The position numbers were made by a program, and so were the translations under genes. From the NCBI GenBank assembly GCA_030607835.1, contig JAUWJE010000004.1, positions 1 to 18,713 of the forward strand: a stretch of 18,713 nt of DNA. The letters run 5' to 3'. This document shows positions 1 to 6,862 of the stretch, in pieces. Under the pieces are notes generated by a model. The model saw only the letters and a list, made by a program, of their open reading frames with translations, was not told where the DNA came from and searched no databases. The stretch comes from Candidatus Fermentibacterota bacterium (GTDB lineage: Bacteria; Fermentibacterota; Fermentibacteria; Fermentibacterales; JCC-6). Position 1 is the first letter of the stretch. Each line of letters begins with the position of its first letter.

Positions 1-1
1 G

Positions 2-130
2 GGCTACCATCCGGAGATGATCCTGGCCGGTCGTCGCCTCAACGACGATATGGGCCGCTACATTGCATCGGAAATCGTCAAGCTGATGCTGAAAAAACGA
101 ATCCATGTAGCAGATGACGCAGTTCCATGA
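2..130 (+). pseudogene. UDP-sugar 6-dehydrogenase (TviB/WbpO type), internal fragment truncated at a junction
   Basis: Reading frame open from the left edge, 42 residues to TGA at 128-130. The peptide contains HPEMILAGRRLNDDMGRY, typical of the part of nucleotide-sugar dehydrogenases of the TviB/WbpO/VipA family that follows the catalytic domain. These enzymes oxidise UDP-N-acetylhexosamines to uronic acids for surface polysaccharides. In the family this stretch continues through KRRIHV into an LGLTFKENCPD-like segment and a C-terminal domain of well over 100 residues. Here homology stops after KKRIHV and is replaced by ADDAVP-stop, which is encoded by the antisense of a C25-peptidase gene copy starting at about base 115. 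The gene is therefore broken at the junction and is not a natural C terminus. The 5' part lies outside the window. The GC-rich codon choice differs somewhat from the rest of the window, so it may be foreign or an assembly join. Confidence 0.65.
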
Positions 131-334
131 TCTGCCCCCTGAGGGATAGTTATACAGCCAGAATCCCGGAATGGATATCTCGACGATTATGTGGGTCGGG
201 CTCGATTCGAGTACGCTAACTTCCGGAAGATCACCGGATGTTCCGTAGAAAGACTGCCAGCTGCCTATGCTCGCCTGACCGGATGTCAGGGCGACCGCGG
301 CAACAAGAAACAGAATTGAAAAAGAAATCTTCAT
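115..334 (-). pseudogene. 5' fragment of a second C25 (gingipain-like) peptidase gene
   Basis: Read on the minus strand from ATG at 334-332 it gives a signal peptide (MKISFSILFLVAAVALTSGQ) followed by ASIGSWQSF and SSPTHIIVEISIPGFWLYNY. It ends at SWNCV, where homology stops. The 220 bp align without gaps to 2527-2746, the 5' end of the intact C25 peptidase gene, with about 25 mismatches by hand count (about 89% identity). After base 115 the minus frame stays open but is only the antisense of the UDP-sugar dehydrogenase fragment. An AAGGAG ribosome site (345-350) and a promoter candidate (373-401) precede it, so it once was, or elsewhere is, an expressed gene. Only about 73 codons of an expected 750 or more are present. 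This is either a rearranged remnant or the edge of a mis-joined tandem copy. Confidence 0.75.
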
Positions 335-372
335 CGGTTAATTACTCCTTATGTTTGAATAAATCCGGGATA

Positions 373-401
373 AATATAGACATAACACCAATATGCAACA
401 A
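373..401 (-). promoter_or_regulatory. sigma70-type promoter candidate for the C25 fragment
   Basis: On the minus strand a -35 box TTGTTG (401-396) is separated by 17 bases from a -10 box TATATT (378-373). It lies about 40 bases upstream of the ATG at 334 and is followed by AAGGAG at 350-345. Spacing and sequence fit a housekeeping promoter. It would transcribe only the truncated C25 copy. Confidence 0.5.
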
Positions 402-460
402 ACTTAACAGAATTCATCACATAAGGTCAAGTACCCGCAAGTTTCTGAAGTAACAGAAAA

Positions 461-2746
461 CTACCTGATTAAAACAGCATGCCTCGAAAGAGTTCCCTCT
501 TCTGTTGTCAGTCTGATGAAGTAAAATCCGCTGGCAGTCTGAAAATCGGGTGTCCACTGCATAGTGTGATTGCCTGAATCCAGCATCCCTTCAAGAAGAG
601 TCTCGACCATGCGTCCGGATACGTCGTATACGGCAAGCTCAACGCTGCCTGCGTTCGGAATGCTGAAGCCTATGGACGCGCTTACAGTGATCGGATTTGG
701 GGAAAGACGGTGAATGGTGAGCATCGGCGCAAACCCTTCGGCATCCTCAATGCTCTCACCTATCAGTATCCAGATGATATCGTAGTTGTAATCATGAAGG
801 AAAGCCCCGATATGAATCGTCCCGCTTGAAGGCGCTGTGATGTTCAGGATAACCTGGCCTGACGAATTGGTTGCACCTTCCTGGTAGAACGTCATGCCGT
901 CGCCGTAATTGTTAACACCATCCGTAATGGTAACGTTAGCGCCCTCTACAGGGGAACCGCCATCGGTGACCGTAATCGCTATATCCTGATTTCCGGGTAG
1001 AATATTGGAAGGGGCGGAGATCTCAAGGGCGCCTGGTTCCCCTTCTGTGTCAAATGTCCAGACATCCATGGCAGGATCACCGAACCAGATATAGCTCCTC
1101 GCATTTGAGATACCGCTGCCGCCGTGGTGCTGAATGACAAAAATTGTGGCCGAATTGATTGCCTCTCCAACCCTGTAAGTGCCTGTGTTGTAAAGAGCAA
1201 TATATATCTGCTTCATATAGTCATGGTTTGGAATGGTCAGAGTGGACTTAGTTGCTCCAAGACTGCCGCTCGCGCCGTGCTCCGCCCACTGCCACGCTTC
1301 GCAGAGGCAGGCACCTATCGGGGCGTAATCACCATTATCACAGGCGACGTTGAAAACAGGAGGCATATAATTGTTGGTGAGAGCGTTTATATGGGTAAAA
1401 TTCCAGCCGGGAGACCATTGCCACCGCATTTTGTCTCCATGCCCTCTGTATCCGACGGTTCCCACTCCACTGTTAATCGCTTCTGAGACATCAGCAGCGG
1501 TCCCGCCTTCAGGCGGATAAACTTTGATGAAAGTCACATCACAGAGATTGTAGGGATAATCCGCTACCTGGTTGCAGCACCGGGTGTACTTGTACGGATA
1601 ATCCTCTTCGTGTGCGGCAAGGACGGTCTCGCTTGGGATAATACCTTCAATTTTTGAATCAAAAGCATAATCCATGTATCCGTCGAGGATCTTTGAAACC
1701 TGATTGGTGAGCTGAGCTGAGTTTCCGGTCAGTCTGCCCAGGGCGACATCAGGATAGTTATCTCCGTCTATGCAGGCATAGTAGTAGTCACTTTCGAAAG
1801 AGCTGTACTCGTAGGAGGGAAGTTCGGAGTGAGTTCCGACGATACAGACAAAACGGGTTACACCGCTCTGATAATTAGAAGCTATAACGCTCTTAATCTG
1901 TGCCGAAGTAGCTGGCGCCACAAGCGCTTCTATCCTTGTATGAAGACCGAGATAGTGGTGAGTCTCGAAGAGATCGGAAACTAGGTCCACATTGTCTTCC
2001 GTGCAGACGAATACGTATTCAATACCCTCATCTCGCGAGCCATCGATAGGAGCTGCCGCGTTCTCGAAGGTGCTCCAGTTGATGACGCTCTCCTTCATCA
2101 TTGGAATCATGGAGGGGTTAACCGGATTGGCCAGTTCACCGGGGACACCCTCAAAATCTACCCTGATGGTGATGCTGCCTACTACTTCCAGTTCACTCGT
2201 TTCGGGGTTGAAACGGAAAGGATTAATAACAAGCCTGGCAACGTTCAGGCCTGACCATACACCTTCATTATCCACATTCGCGAATGAAGCCGGAAAGACC
2301 TTGCTGCCGCTGTAGAACTCCTCGTCTATTCTGAATGCGAATGGCTCATGGGCCATATCGATTTCAGGCGTCTGCCTGGGAAGAATCTCCATGTTGCTGT
2401 ACACGGTTGAAGAGACATCTTCAACGGTAACAACAGCTTCAGTTCCGAATGGGAGAGCGAACAGTCTTGGTACTGAAGGGAGATCGGGAAGGCCGATATC
2501 ACCCTGAGTATAGCATTCGGGGAGGCTGACGCAGTTCCATGATCTGCCCCCTGCGGGATAGTCGTACAGCCAGAATCCAGGAATGGATATCTCGACGATT
2601 ATGTGGGTCGGGCTCGATTCGAGCAGGTTAACTACCGGAAGATCACCGGACATTCCGTTGAAAGATTGCCAGCTGCCTATGCTCGCCTGACCCGATGTCA
2701 GGGCGACTGCGGAAAGTAGTAAAAGAATTGGAAATGCGTTTTTCAT
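461..2746 (-). CDS. Secreted gingipain-like C25 cysteine peptidase with C-terminal sorting-type domain
   Basis: 761 residues. An N-terminal signal peptide (1-20, hydrophobic FPILLLLSAVALTSG) is followed by a propeptide-like beta-rich region (about 21-230). The peptidase C25 catalytic domain (about 240-565) shows the expected histidine in VGYRGHGD (His436) and cysteine in NVACDNGDY (Cys469). After it come an Ig-like domain (about 572-660) and a FlgD/type IX-secretion-like C-terminal domain (about 675-761) with LSPNP, VYDVSGR and ASGFYFIRL. Family knowledge: such proteins are exported by Sec, then carried across the outer membrane by type IX secretion, and cleave peptides after Arg or Lys; the cleavage preference here cannot be read off. 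The ATG at 2746 is preceded by AGGAAC. The gene ends in TAG. Its first 220 bp are duplicated at 115-334. It is transcribed divergently from the beta-barrel gene at 2927. Confidence 0.9.
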   Translation of the reverse strand: MKNAFPILLLLSAVALTSGQASIGSWQSFNGMSGDLPVVNLLESSPTHIIVEISIPGFWLYDYPAGGRSWNCVSLPECYTQGDIGLPDLPSVPRLFALPFGTEAVVTVEDVSSTVYSNMEILPRQTPEIDMAHEPFAFRIDEEFYSGSKVFPASFANVDNEGVWSGLNVARLVINPFRFNPETSELEVVGSITIRVDFEGVPGELANPVNPSMIPMMKESVINWSTFENAAAPIDGSRDEGIEYVFVCTEDNVDLVSDLFETHHYLGLHTRIEALVAPATSAQIKSVIASNYQSGVTRFVCIVGTHSELPSYEYSSFESDYYYACIDGDNYPDVALGRLTGNSAQLTNQVSKILDGYMDYAFDSKIEGIIPSETVLAAHEEDYPYKYTRCCNQVADYPYNLCDVTFIKVYPPEGGTAADVSEAINSGVGTVGYRGHGDKMRWQWSPGWNFTHINALTNNYMPPVFNVACDNGDYAPIGACLCEAWQWAEHGASGSLGATKSTLTIPNHDYMKQIYIALYNTGTYRVGEAINSATIFVIQHHGGSGISNARSYIWFGDPAMDVWTFDTEGEPGALEISAPSNILPGNQDIAITVTDGGSPVEGANVTITDGVNNYGDGMTFYQEGATNSSGQVILNITAPSSGTIHIGAFLHDYNYDIIWILIGESIEDAEGFAPMLTIHRLSPNPITVSASIGFSIPNAGSVELAVYDVSGRMVETLLEGMLDSGNHTMQWTPDFQTASGFYFIRLTTEEGTLSRHAVLIR

Positions 2747-2831
2747 AATATGCAGTTCCTAACTGTATAAAGAAATTGCTTTGCAATACTTATTCAATCA
2801 GTACATATTCAATATAACCTTGAGAAAGTGA

Positions 2832-2858
2832 GTTTCAAAAACAGTTATATGAAACTGT
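2832..2858. promoter_or_regulatory. Overlapping inverted repeats in divergent intergenic region
   Basis: Two nested perfect 6-bp inverted repeats overlap here. One is GTTTCA (2832-2837) with TGAAAC (2850-2855). The other is ACAGTT (2841-2846) with AACTGT (2853-2858). They lie in the 180-bp region between the divergent C25 peptidase and beta-barrel genes, a normal place for an operator. Mutually exclusive hairpins are also possible. No regulator can be assigned. Confidence 0.3.
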
Positions 2859-2913
2859 ATTAGCGAAATGCTTCTAAGGTTTCATCTTGCACTATAGTGA
2901 AAAGGATAATTCG

Positions 2914-2920
2914 AAAGGAG
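2914..2920 (+). promoter_or_regulatory. Ribosome binding site fixing a TTG start
   Basis: AAAGGAG, 6 bases before TTG at 2927. It decides between the upstream in-frame GTG at 2897, which has no ribosome site and adds charged residues ahead of the signal peptide, and the TTG at 2927, which opens directly into a signal peptide. Confidence 0.7.
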
Positions 2921-2926
2921 AAAGCA

Positions 2927-3628
2927 TTGAAGGTTTTTCTGATAGTTTTACTTGTATGCGGTACGGCATTTGCCGGAGTACGATTCGGTGGAAGAATTGG
3001 TCACTACAGCGGTGATGACCCCAGAACCGGCCAGAGCGCCTCAAGCGCGGTGTATGGAGGGCAAATAAGCTTTCCGCTCCTGAGCCTTGTCGTATTTGAG
3101 ATAAGCGGAACATACGCAGGCACTGAAAGCGATATCACGCTGTACAATTATCTCGTGACATACGTTAATGATGAGTATGGACATAATTTCGAAGGGGACA
3201 GTCTGGGATTAATAGACTACCTTGAGAACGAATACGGATGGTCTCCGGACGATATCTCCTCCCAGATGATGGGAAATTACACAGCAAAATTTCACGATAT
3301 TGACCTTGCTGCAACAATGAAAATAATGATCCCGATCGGACCTCTTCCGTTGAAACCCTATATCGGCGGCGGCGGTGGAGCGCACATACTATTCAGCGAT
3401 GCGGATGTTCTCATGCAAGCTGTTAACGAGGAAACAGGAGGGGCAATGGCCATTAGTCCCTACGACCATGTGCATCCGGGAATCCATGGAGTAATAGGCG
3501 TGTCGTTTGAACCTCCAATGATACCCATTAGTTTTTTCGGTGAGTACAAACACACCAAACCGCTTTCCTCCGATAACGAAGTCAGCGGAATCAACATGTT
3601 CTATGCAGGGATAAATCTGGGGTTCTGA
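2927..3628 (+). CDS. Outer-membrane beta-barrel protein
   Basis: 233 residues from TTG at 2927. The start is chosen because AAAGGAG sits 6 bases upstream and the product then begins with a classic signal peptide, MKVFLIVLLVCGTAFAG. The mature protein has alternating hydrophobic/polar strands (for example GVRFGGRIGHYSG, YGGQISFPLLSLVVFEISGTYAG and PLKPYIGGGGGAHILF). It closes on an amphipathic strand ending in GINLGF, a terminal-Phe signature recognised by the BAM machinery. This is typical of small 8-10-stranded OmpA/OMP_b-brl-type barrels. A 50-residue acidic insert rich in Tyr/Asp/Asn (about 70-120) may be an extracellular loop. The final 38 bp overlap the convergent phosphatase gene. Substrate and role are unknown. 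Confidence 0.7.
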   Translation: MKVFLIVLLVCGTAFAGVRFGGRIGHYSGDDPRTGQSASSAVYGGQISFPLLSLVVFEISGTYAGTESDITLYNYLVTYVNDEYGHNFEGDSLGLIDYLENEYGWSPDDISSQMMGNYTAKFHDIDLAATMKIMIPIGPLPLKPYIGGGGGAHILFSDADVLMQAVNEETGGAMAISPYDHVHPGIHGVIGVSFEPPMIPISFFGEYKHTKPLSSDNEVSGINMFYAGINLGF

Positions 3629-4382
3629 TACAAGCCTGGATCTTTGGATAGATTGATTTGCCGGAAGCCACCATCCCGGTGGAAGAGATATCCCACTCTC
3701 CTCCGGTGAAGGACGATATCTCTCCACCGGCTTCCCTGACAATAAGAGCTCCTGCCGCCATGTCCCATGGTTTCAAATGCTCTTCCCAGAAGCCGTCGAG
3801 TCTTCCTGCGGCAACATAAGCCAGATCAAGAGCAGCCGATCCACTCCTTCGGATTCCCTGTACCCTTCCGAGGAAGTATTTCAGGATTTCAAGATTTACG
3901 CCAAGATTGGAAGGCTTCCTGTGATACGGAAAACCGGTGGCCAGGATACAGTCTCCAAGCCTGTCAGTGTCCGTTGTGGATATTGAAGAATCATTCAGCC
4001 TCGCGCCTTTTCCGGCGGCGGCGGAGAAAGCTTCGTTCCTGGTTGGATCATAGATGCAGCCTGCCTCAATCGAAGAACCATTCCAGAAAGCAATACTAAC
4101 CGCGAAGACAGGATATCCGTGAGCGAAATTGTTGGTTCCGTCAAGCGGATCAACTACCCAGAAAGGAGGGTCGGGATACTCGCCGTTCCAGCTCTCTTCT
4201 CCAAGGAATCCCGCTGACGGCTCTATCTCCGCGAGACGGATTTTCAGAAATTTTTCAGATGCAAGGTCTGCTGTGGTTACAAGCTCATGATTTTCCTTAA
4301 AAGAAACCTGAATGTCGGTGAGGGCATTTTCAAGCAGAATGGCTCCCGCTTCCCTTGCAGCTCTTTCAATCTCAACAATCAT
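3591..4382 (-). CDS. suhB: Inositol-monophosphatase family phosphatase (SuhB-like)
   Basis: 263 residues, the usual length for the family (about 260-270). All metal-site motifs are present: GEES (61-64), DPLDGTNNF (78-86) and WDMAAG (206-211). These residues bind Mg2+ and hydrolyse phosphate monoesters such as myo-inositol 1-phosphate; relatives also act on fructose bisphosphate, PAP or NADP, so the exact substrate is not certain. Protein is cytosolic. The start ATG at 4382 has only a weak AAGGGC upstream. The last 12 codons overlap the 3' end of the beta-barrel gene on the other strand, giving a poorly conserved tail (TPDLSLHRTC) beyond the usual family end. This suggests the original stop was lost and the frame extended. 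The symbol is by family, not by proven orthology. Confidence 0.85.
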   Translation of the reverse strand: MIVEIERAAREAGAILLENALTDIQVSFKENHELVTTADLASEKFLKIRLAEIEPSAGFLGEESWNGEYPDPPFWVVDPLDGTNNFAHGYPVFAVSIAFWNGSSIEAGCIYDPTRNEAFSAAAGKGARLNDSSISTTDTDRLGDCILATGFPYHRKPSNLGVNLEILKYFLGRVQGIRRSGSAALDLAYVAAGRLDGFWEEHLKPWDMAAGALIVREAGGEISSFTGGEWDISSTGMVASGKSIYPKIQACIRTPDLSLHRTC

Positions 4383-4476
4383 GATTACTAATCAGCCCTT
4401 CGGTAGTTTCAGCCTCAAATATTTGCTATGCTATCACAACATATTCTAAATTGGCATTCTGAACAGGGGATGGAAA

Positions 4477-5226
4477 ATGAAAAGTAAAAACCTTGTTTCG
4501 TACAGTCTTTCTGTCTGGCTTTCCTGGATTCTCGGTGGAATCGCGATCGTCGTGGGAAGTCTGATAATCGTTATCGCGTTTGCCGCATGGGAACCTGTGA
4601 AGGGCAGCCTTGTGTCTATTTCCGAGGGAATTTACAGCGCGAGATCCGCAGTGGAGTTCATCGGCAAGGATTTTGGAACATCATCATCTCTTGTTTCGGA
4701 TTTCAGTAATTCCATCAGAAGAACAAGCGAAGTTATTCACGAAACATGGGTAACCATCAACAGTATAAGGGAAACCACGGAAGACGTGCGCTATCTTACT
4801 CTTACGGTTGCACAAAGCATAGAGAACCTTCCTTCGCCAGTTCTGTCCCTGATCGGCGAGGATCATTTTGCGGAAGTACTCTCCAGTCTGGGTAACACAT
4901 ATTCAACATCAAGTCAGACAATTGTTGGAATGGAGCATCTGTCAGCCACTCTGCAGCCGATGGAACCTCTTCTTGAAGAAGTAGCGAACGGAGTCGACTC
5001 TCTTGCAGGAGACCTGTTCAGTACGGAAGAAGCATTCAATGAAGCTGTTGAACATCTTGAAAAAGCTGCTGAAACGATCGAGTCAGCGACTCATTCTTCA
5101 ATTCTTCCACTGATTGCTGCTGGAACAGGATTGATTCCGCTTCTGGTGGGATTGTACCTGATTATTCAGGGAGTAGCTCTCAGGAGACTCTATCTGGACA
5201 GACCTGTTAGCGAAGAAACTGGCTGA
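4477..5226 (+). CDS. Two-TM membrane protein with long helical extramembrane region
   Basis: 249 residues, family not recognised. One strong membrane helix lies near the N terminus (about 13-37) and a second near the C terminus (about 209-232). The 170 residues between are rich in Ser/Thr/Glu with heptad-like spacing (SLVSDFSNSIRRTSEVI, EAFNEAVEHLEKAAETIESA), suggesting helical or coiled-coil structure. That topology, both ends cytosolic and a helical domain outside, recalls chemoreceptor-like or MCE-associated periplasmic helices, but no signalling motif is visible. An AGGGGATGG element precedes the ATG. The next gene starts 2 bases after the stop, so the two are very likely co-translated and may act together. 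The N-terminal positive charges (MKSK) fit an N-in orientation. Confidence 0.6.
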   Translation: MKSKNLVSYSLSVWLSWILGGIAIVVGSLIIVIAFAAWEPVKGSLVSISEGIYSARSAVEFIGKDFGTSSSLVSDFSNSIRRTSEVIHETWVTINSIRETTEDVRYLTLTVAQSIENLPSPVLSLIGEDHFAEVLSSLGNTYSTSSQTIVGMEHLSATLQPMEPLLEEVANGVDSLAGDLFSTEEAFNEAVEHLEKAAETIESATHSSILPLIAAGTGLIPLLVGLYLIIQGVALRRLYLDRPVSEETG

Positions 5227-5228
5227 AA

Positions 5229-5759
5229 ATGAATACATTTCCAATTATCATACTGTTTCTTGTCTCTCTTCTGCACGGAGGGAGCATGTTTCTCGTTGAG
5301 ACAGAGGACATGCATATTTCAGTAGGTCAGTACAGAAGCGTCAGATTTGCTCTTCAGGAATATCAGGCTGACAGCGCCCGGCTTTCCGGATCGATACAGG
5401 TAATTCCTGATACTTCTTCTGTAGAGCTGCTTCTTTTTCAAGTGGACGATTATTTGCGGTGGAGGAATAGAGGTGTCGACGTTGACACCCTGGATTGTCT
5501 TTCCATCTCGTCCGGAGAATTTGATATGAATATCTCCGGTTTTGGAAGTATAGTTTTTGTTATCAGCAATAGGGGAAATTATCAACCGGTAACAGTATCG
5601 TTTGATATTGAGGTTCTTTTCAGAGGAAGCGGTGAATCAGGCGACCCCCTTCCAGCAGCGCTCAGAACAGCGCTGTTTGTTATGATGATGGGAGTTATCG
5701 CAGTCGCGGTTGGAGGGGTTATTACAAAATATGTTGTTGCTCACAAGAAGAGGACTTGA
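5229..5759 (+). CDS. GOLD/emp24-like domain membrane protein
   Basis: 176 residues. A hydrophobic N-terminal signal (about 4-22) is followed by a beta-rich extracytoplasmic domain (about 28-130), one membrane helix (about 145-170) and a short basic tail (AHKKRT). The domain has the layout I associate with prokaryotic GOLD/emp24-like proteins: VGQYRSVRFAL at the start, a FQVDDYLRWRNRG segment, SSGEFDMNISGFGSIVFVIS, then VTVSFDIEV at the end. In eukaryotes this fold forms the lumenal cargo-binding part of p24 proteins; the bacterial role is unknown. The assignment is by remembered pattern, not a search. ATG lies 2 bases after the upstream stop, so translation is coupled to the two-TM protein and a joint envelope function is likely. 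The stop codon region also carries the -35 box of the iscR promoter. Confidence 0.55.
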   Translation: MNTFPIIILFLVSLLHGGSMFLVETEDMHISVGQYRSVRFALQEYQADSARLSGSIQVIPDTSSVELLLFQVDDYLRWRNRGVDVDTLDCLSISSGEFDMNISGFGSIVFVISNRGNYQPVTVSFDIEVLFRGSGESGDPLPAALRTALFVMMMGVIAVAVGGVITKYVVAHKKRT

Positions 5760-5783
5760 CGAAAAATTCAATCTATATATACT
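5756..5783 (+). promoter_or_regulatory. Promoter of the isc operon
   Basis: TTGACG (5756-5761), 16-base spacer, TATACT (5778-5783): near-consensus sigma70-type boxes. The -35 box overlaps the TGA stop of the preceding gene. The transcript would start near 5790, inside or beside the palindrome at 5786-5801, about 20 bases before the iscR ATG. Confidence 0.7.
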
Positions 5784-5785
5784 CA

Positions 5786-5801
5786 TATTCCGACAGGAAT
5801 A
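5786..5801. promoter_or_regulatory. Palindromic operator candidate for IscR-type autoregulation
   Basis: Perfect inverted repeat TATTCC / GGAATA around the 4-base centre GACA. It begins 2 bases after the -10 box of the isc promoter and ends just before the AGGGGG ribosome site. Rrf2-family regulators bind as dimers to short palindromes and commonly repress their own operons, so position and symmetry fit autoregulation. It does not match the classic E. coli IscR type 1 or type 2 consensus that I remember. Confidence 0.55.
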
Positions 5802-5810
5802 GGGGGAAAT

Positions 5811-6272
5811 ATGCTGATATCAACTAGAAGTAGGTACGCGCTAAGAGTTTTGGCGCGTATGGCAAAGATGATGGAGGTAAAGAGAAACAGCCCGGTATCT
5901 CTTTCACTGTTGTCAAAACAGGAAAATATATCTGTTCGATATCTCGAGCAGATATTTGGTAAACTGAGAACAACCGGAATAGTTAAAGGTAAAAGGGGAC
6001 CGGGAGGTGGATACGTTTTTGGGATTGCGCCAGCGGAAATAAGTCTTTTCGATGTTGTAAGCGTTCTCGAAACGGAATTTCTCCCTGCTTCATGTCTTTC
6101 TGAAGGAGTAAACTGCTCCCCATCAAGAAATTACGAAGAGAAGCGGTGTCCTCTTGAAGAGTCTTGCGTAACCAGACCTCTCTGGCTGAACCTTAGAGAG
6201 ATGTACAACTCCTTCATGAAGAATCATTCCCTTGCAGATCTGGTCGCAGGGGATATTCAATGGGGTGAATAA
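5811..6272 (+). CDS. iscR: Rrf2-family transcriptional regulator (IscR-like)
   Basis: 153 residues, normal for Rrf2. The N-terminal winged helix shows the hallmark start ISTRSRYALRVLARMA, the recognition segment SVRYLEQIFGKLRTTGIVKGKRG and the wing GPGGGYVFG. The sensor part contains cysteines at 95, 102, 113 and 119, the last in CVTRPLWLNL. In E. coli IscR three Cys plus the His of CLTHxLW hold a [2Fe-2S] cluster; here the His position is Arg122, while a fourth Cys is available. It is likely cluster-responsive and probably represses iscR-iscU-iscS when clusters are plentiful. AGGGGG lies 4 bases before ATG. The gene leads the operon, 5 bases ahead of iscU, behind a strong promoter and palindrome. 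Confidence 0.85.
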   Translation: MLISTRSRYALRVLARMAKMMEVKRNSPVSLSLLSKQENISVRYLEQIFGKLRTTGIVKGKRGPGGGYVFGIAPAEISLFDVVSVLETEFLPASCLSEGVNCSPSRNYEEKRCPLEESCVTRPLWLNLREMYNSFMKNHSLADLVAGDIQWGE

Positions 6273-6277
6273 TAATC

Positions 6278-6862
6278 ATGTGGAAGTATTCAGAGATATT
6301 AATGGATCATTTCATGAATCCACGCAACGCTGGAGAGCTTGATAATCCTGATGGCCATTCTGAAGTAGGTTCTCCGCAGTGTGGAGACGCTATGACGCTT
6401 GATATCAAGGTGGATGATGATGACAGAATTGCCGATATCAAGTTCATGACTTTCGGTTGTGCTGGAGCTATAGCTGCGGCCTCAGCCCTTACAGAAATAG
6501 CTAAAGGGATGACTCTTGAAGAGGCTGGAGGAATAAAAAACAGCCAGATTGTTGAATTCCTGGGAGGTATGCCCGCCGAGAAATACCACTGCTCGGTAAT
6601 GGGTCATGACGCACTGTCAGAAGCGATCAGCAATTTCATCACCAAAAGAGACGCAACCGCAGCTGCCTTTAAAGAGATACTGGATGAGGTTCCCACCGAA
6701 CTCAGGAACATTCTTGGAGACAGGACAATCAGTATTGTGCACGTTCATCCGGGACGGGTTCGAATAAGTAATGTTGGCACAGACAGACAGAAGGTTGCTG
6801 AAATACTTGAAAAGGAACTTCAAAACAGGATCGGGGAAACAGTTGAAGTGAGGATTGCCTGA
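6278..6862 (+). CDS. iscU: IscU/NifU-type Fe-S cluster scaffold with C-terminal extension
   Basis: Residues 1-125 form an IscU domain with the three cluster cysteines: Cys35 in GSPQCGDAM (with conserved Asp37), Cys61 in FGCAGAIAAAS and Cys105 in EKYHCSVMGHDAL. The scaffold receives sulfur from IscS and assembles [2Fe-2S] clusters. IscU proteins normally stop near 125-150 residues; this one has 194. The extra 65 residues (EILDEVPTELRNIL then ISIVHVHPGRVRISNVG and a helix) recall the alpha-beta shape of the NifU C-terminal domain, but the CxxC cluster pair is absent. The LPPVK loop that contacts HscA in E. coli is replaced by MPAEK, and no hscA/hscB is seen here. The stop codon overlaps the iscS start by one base. 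Confidence 0.88.
   Translation: MWKYSEILMDHFMNPRNAGELDNPDGHSEVGSPQCGDAMTLDIKVDDDDRIADIKFMTFGCAGAIAAASALTEIAKGMTLEEAGGIKNSQIVEFLGGMPAEKYHCSVMGHDALSEAISNFITKRDATAAAFKEILDEVPTELRNILGDRTISIVHVHPGRVRISNVGTDRQKVAEILEKELQNRIGETVEVRIA

Noticed and set aside
238..453. 71-codon plus-strand ORF
   Set aside because: It is antisense to the signal-peptide region of the truncated C25 gene and its promoter, with no ribosome site and no family pattern.
5229..5759. Eukaryotic p24 gene or eukaryotic contamination
   Set aside because: The gene is tightly packed in a bacterial operon with a bacterial promoter inside its end. The KK-containing tail is short and could be chance.
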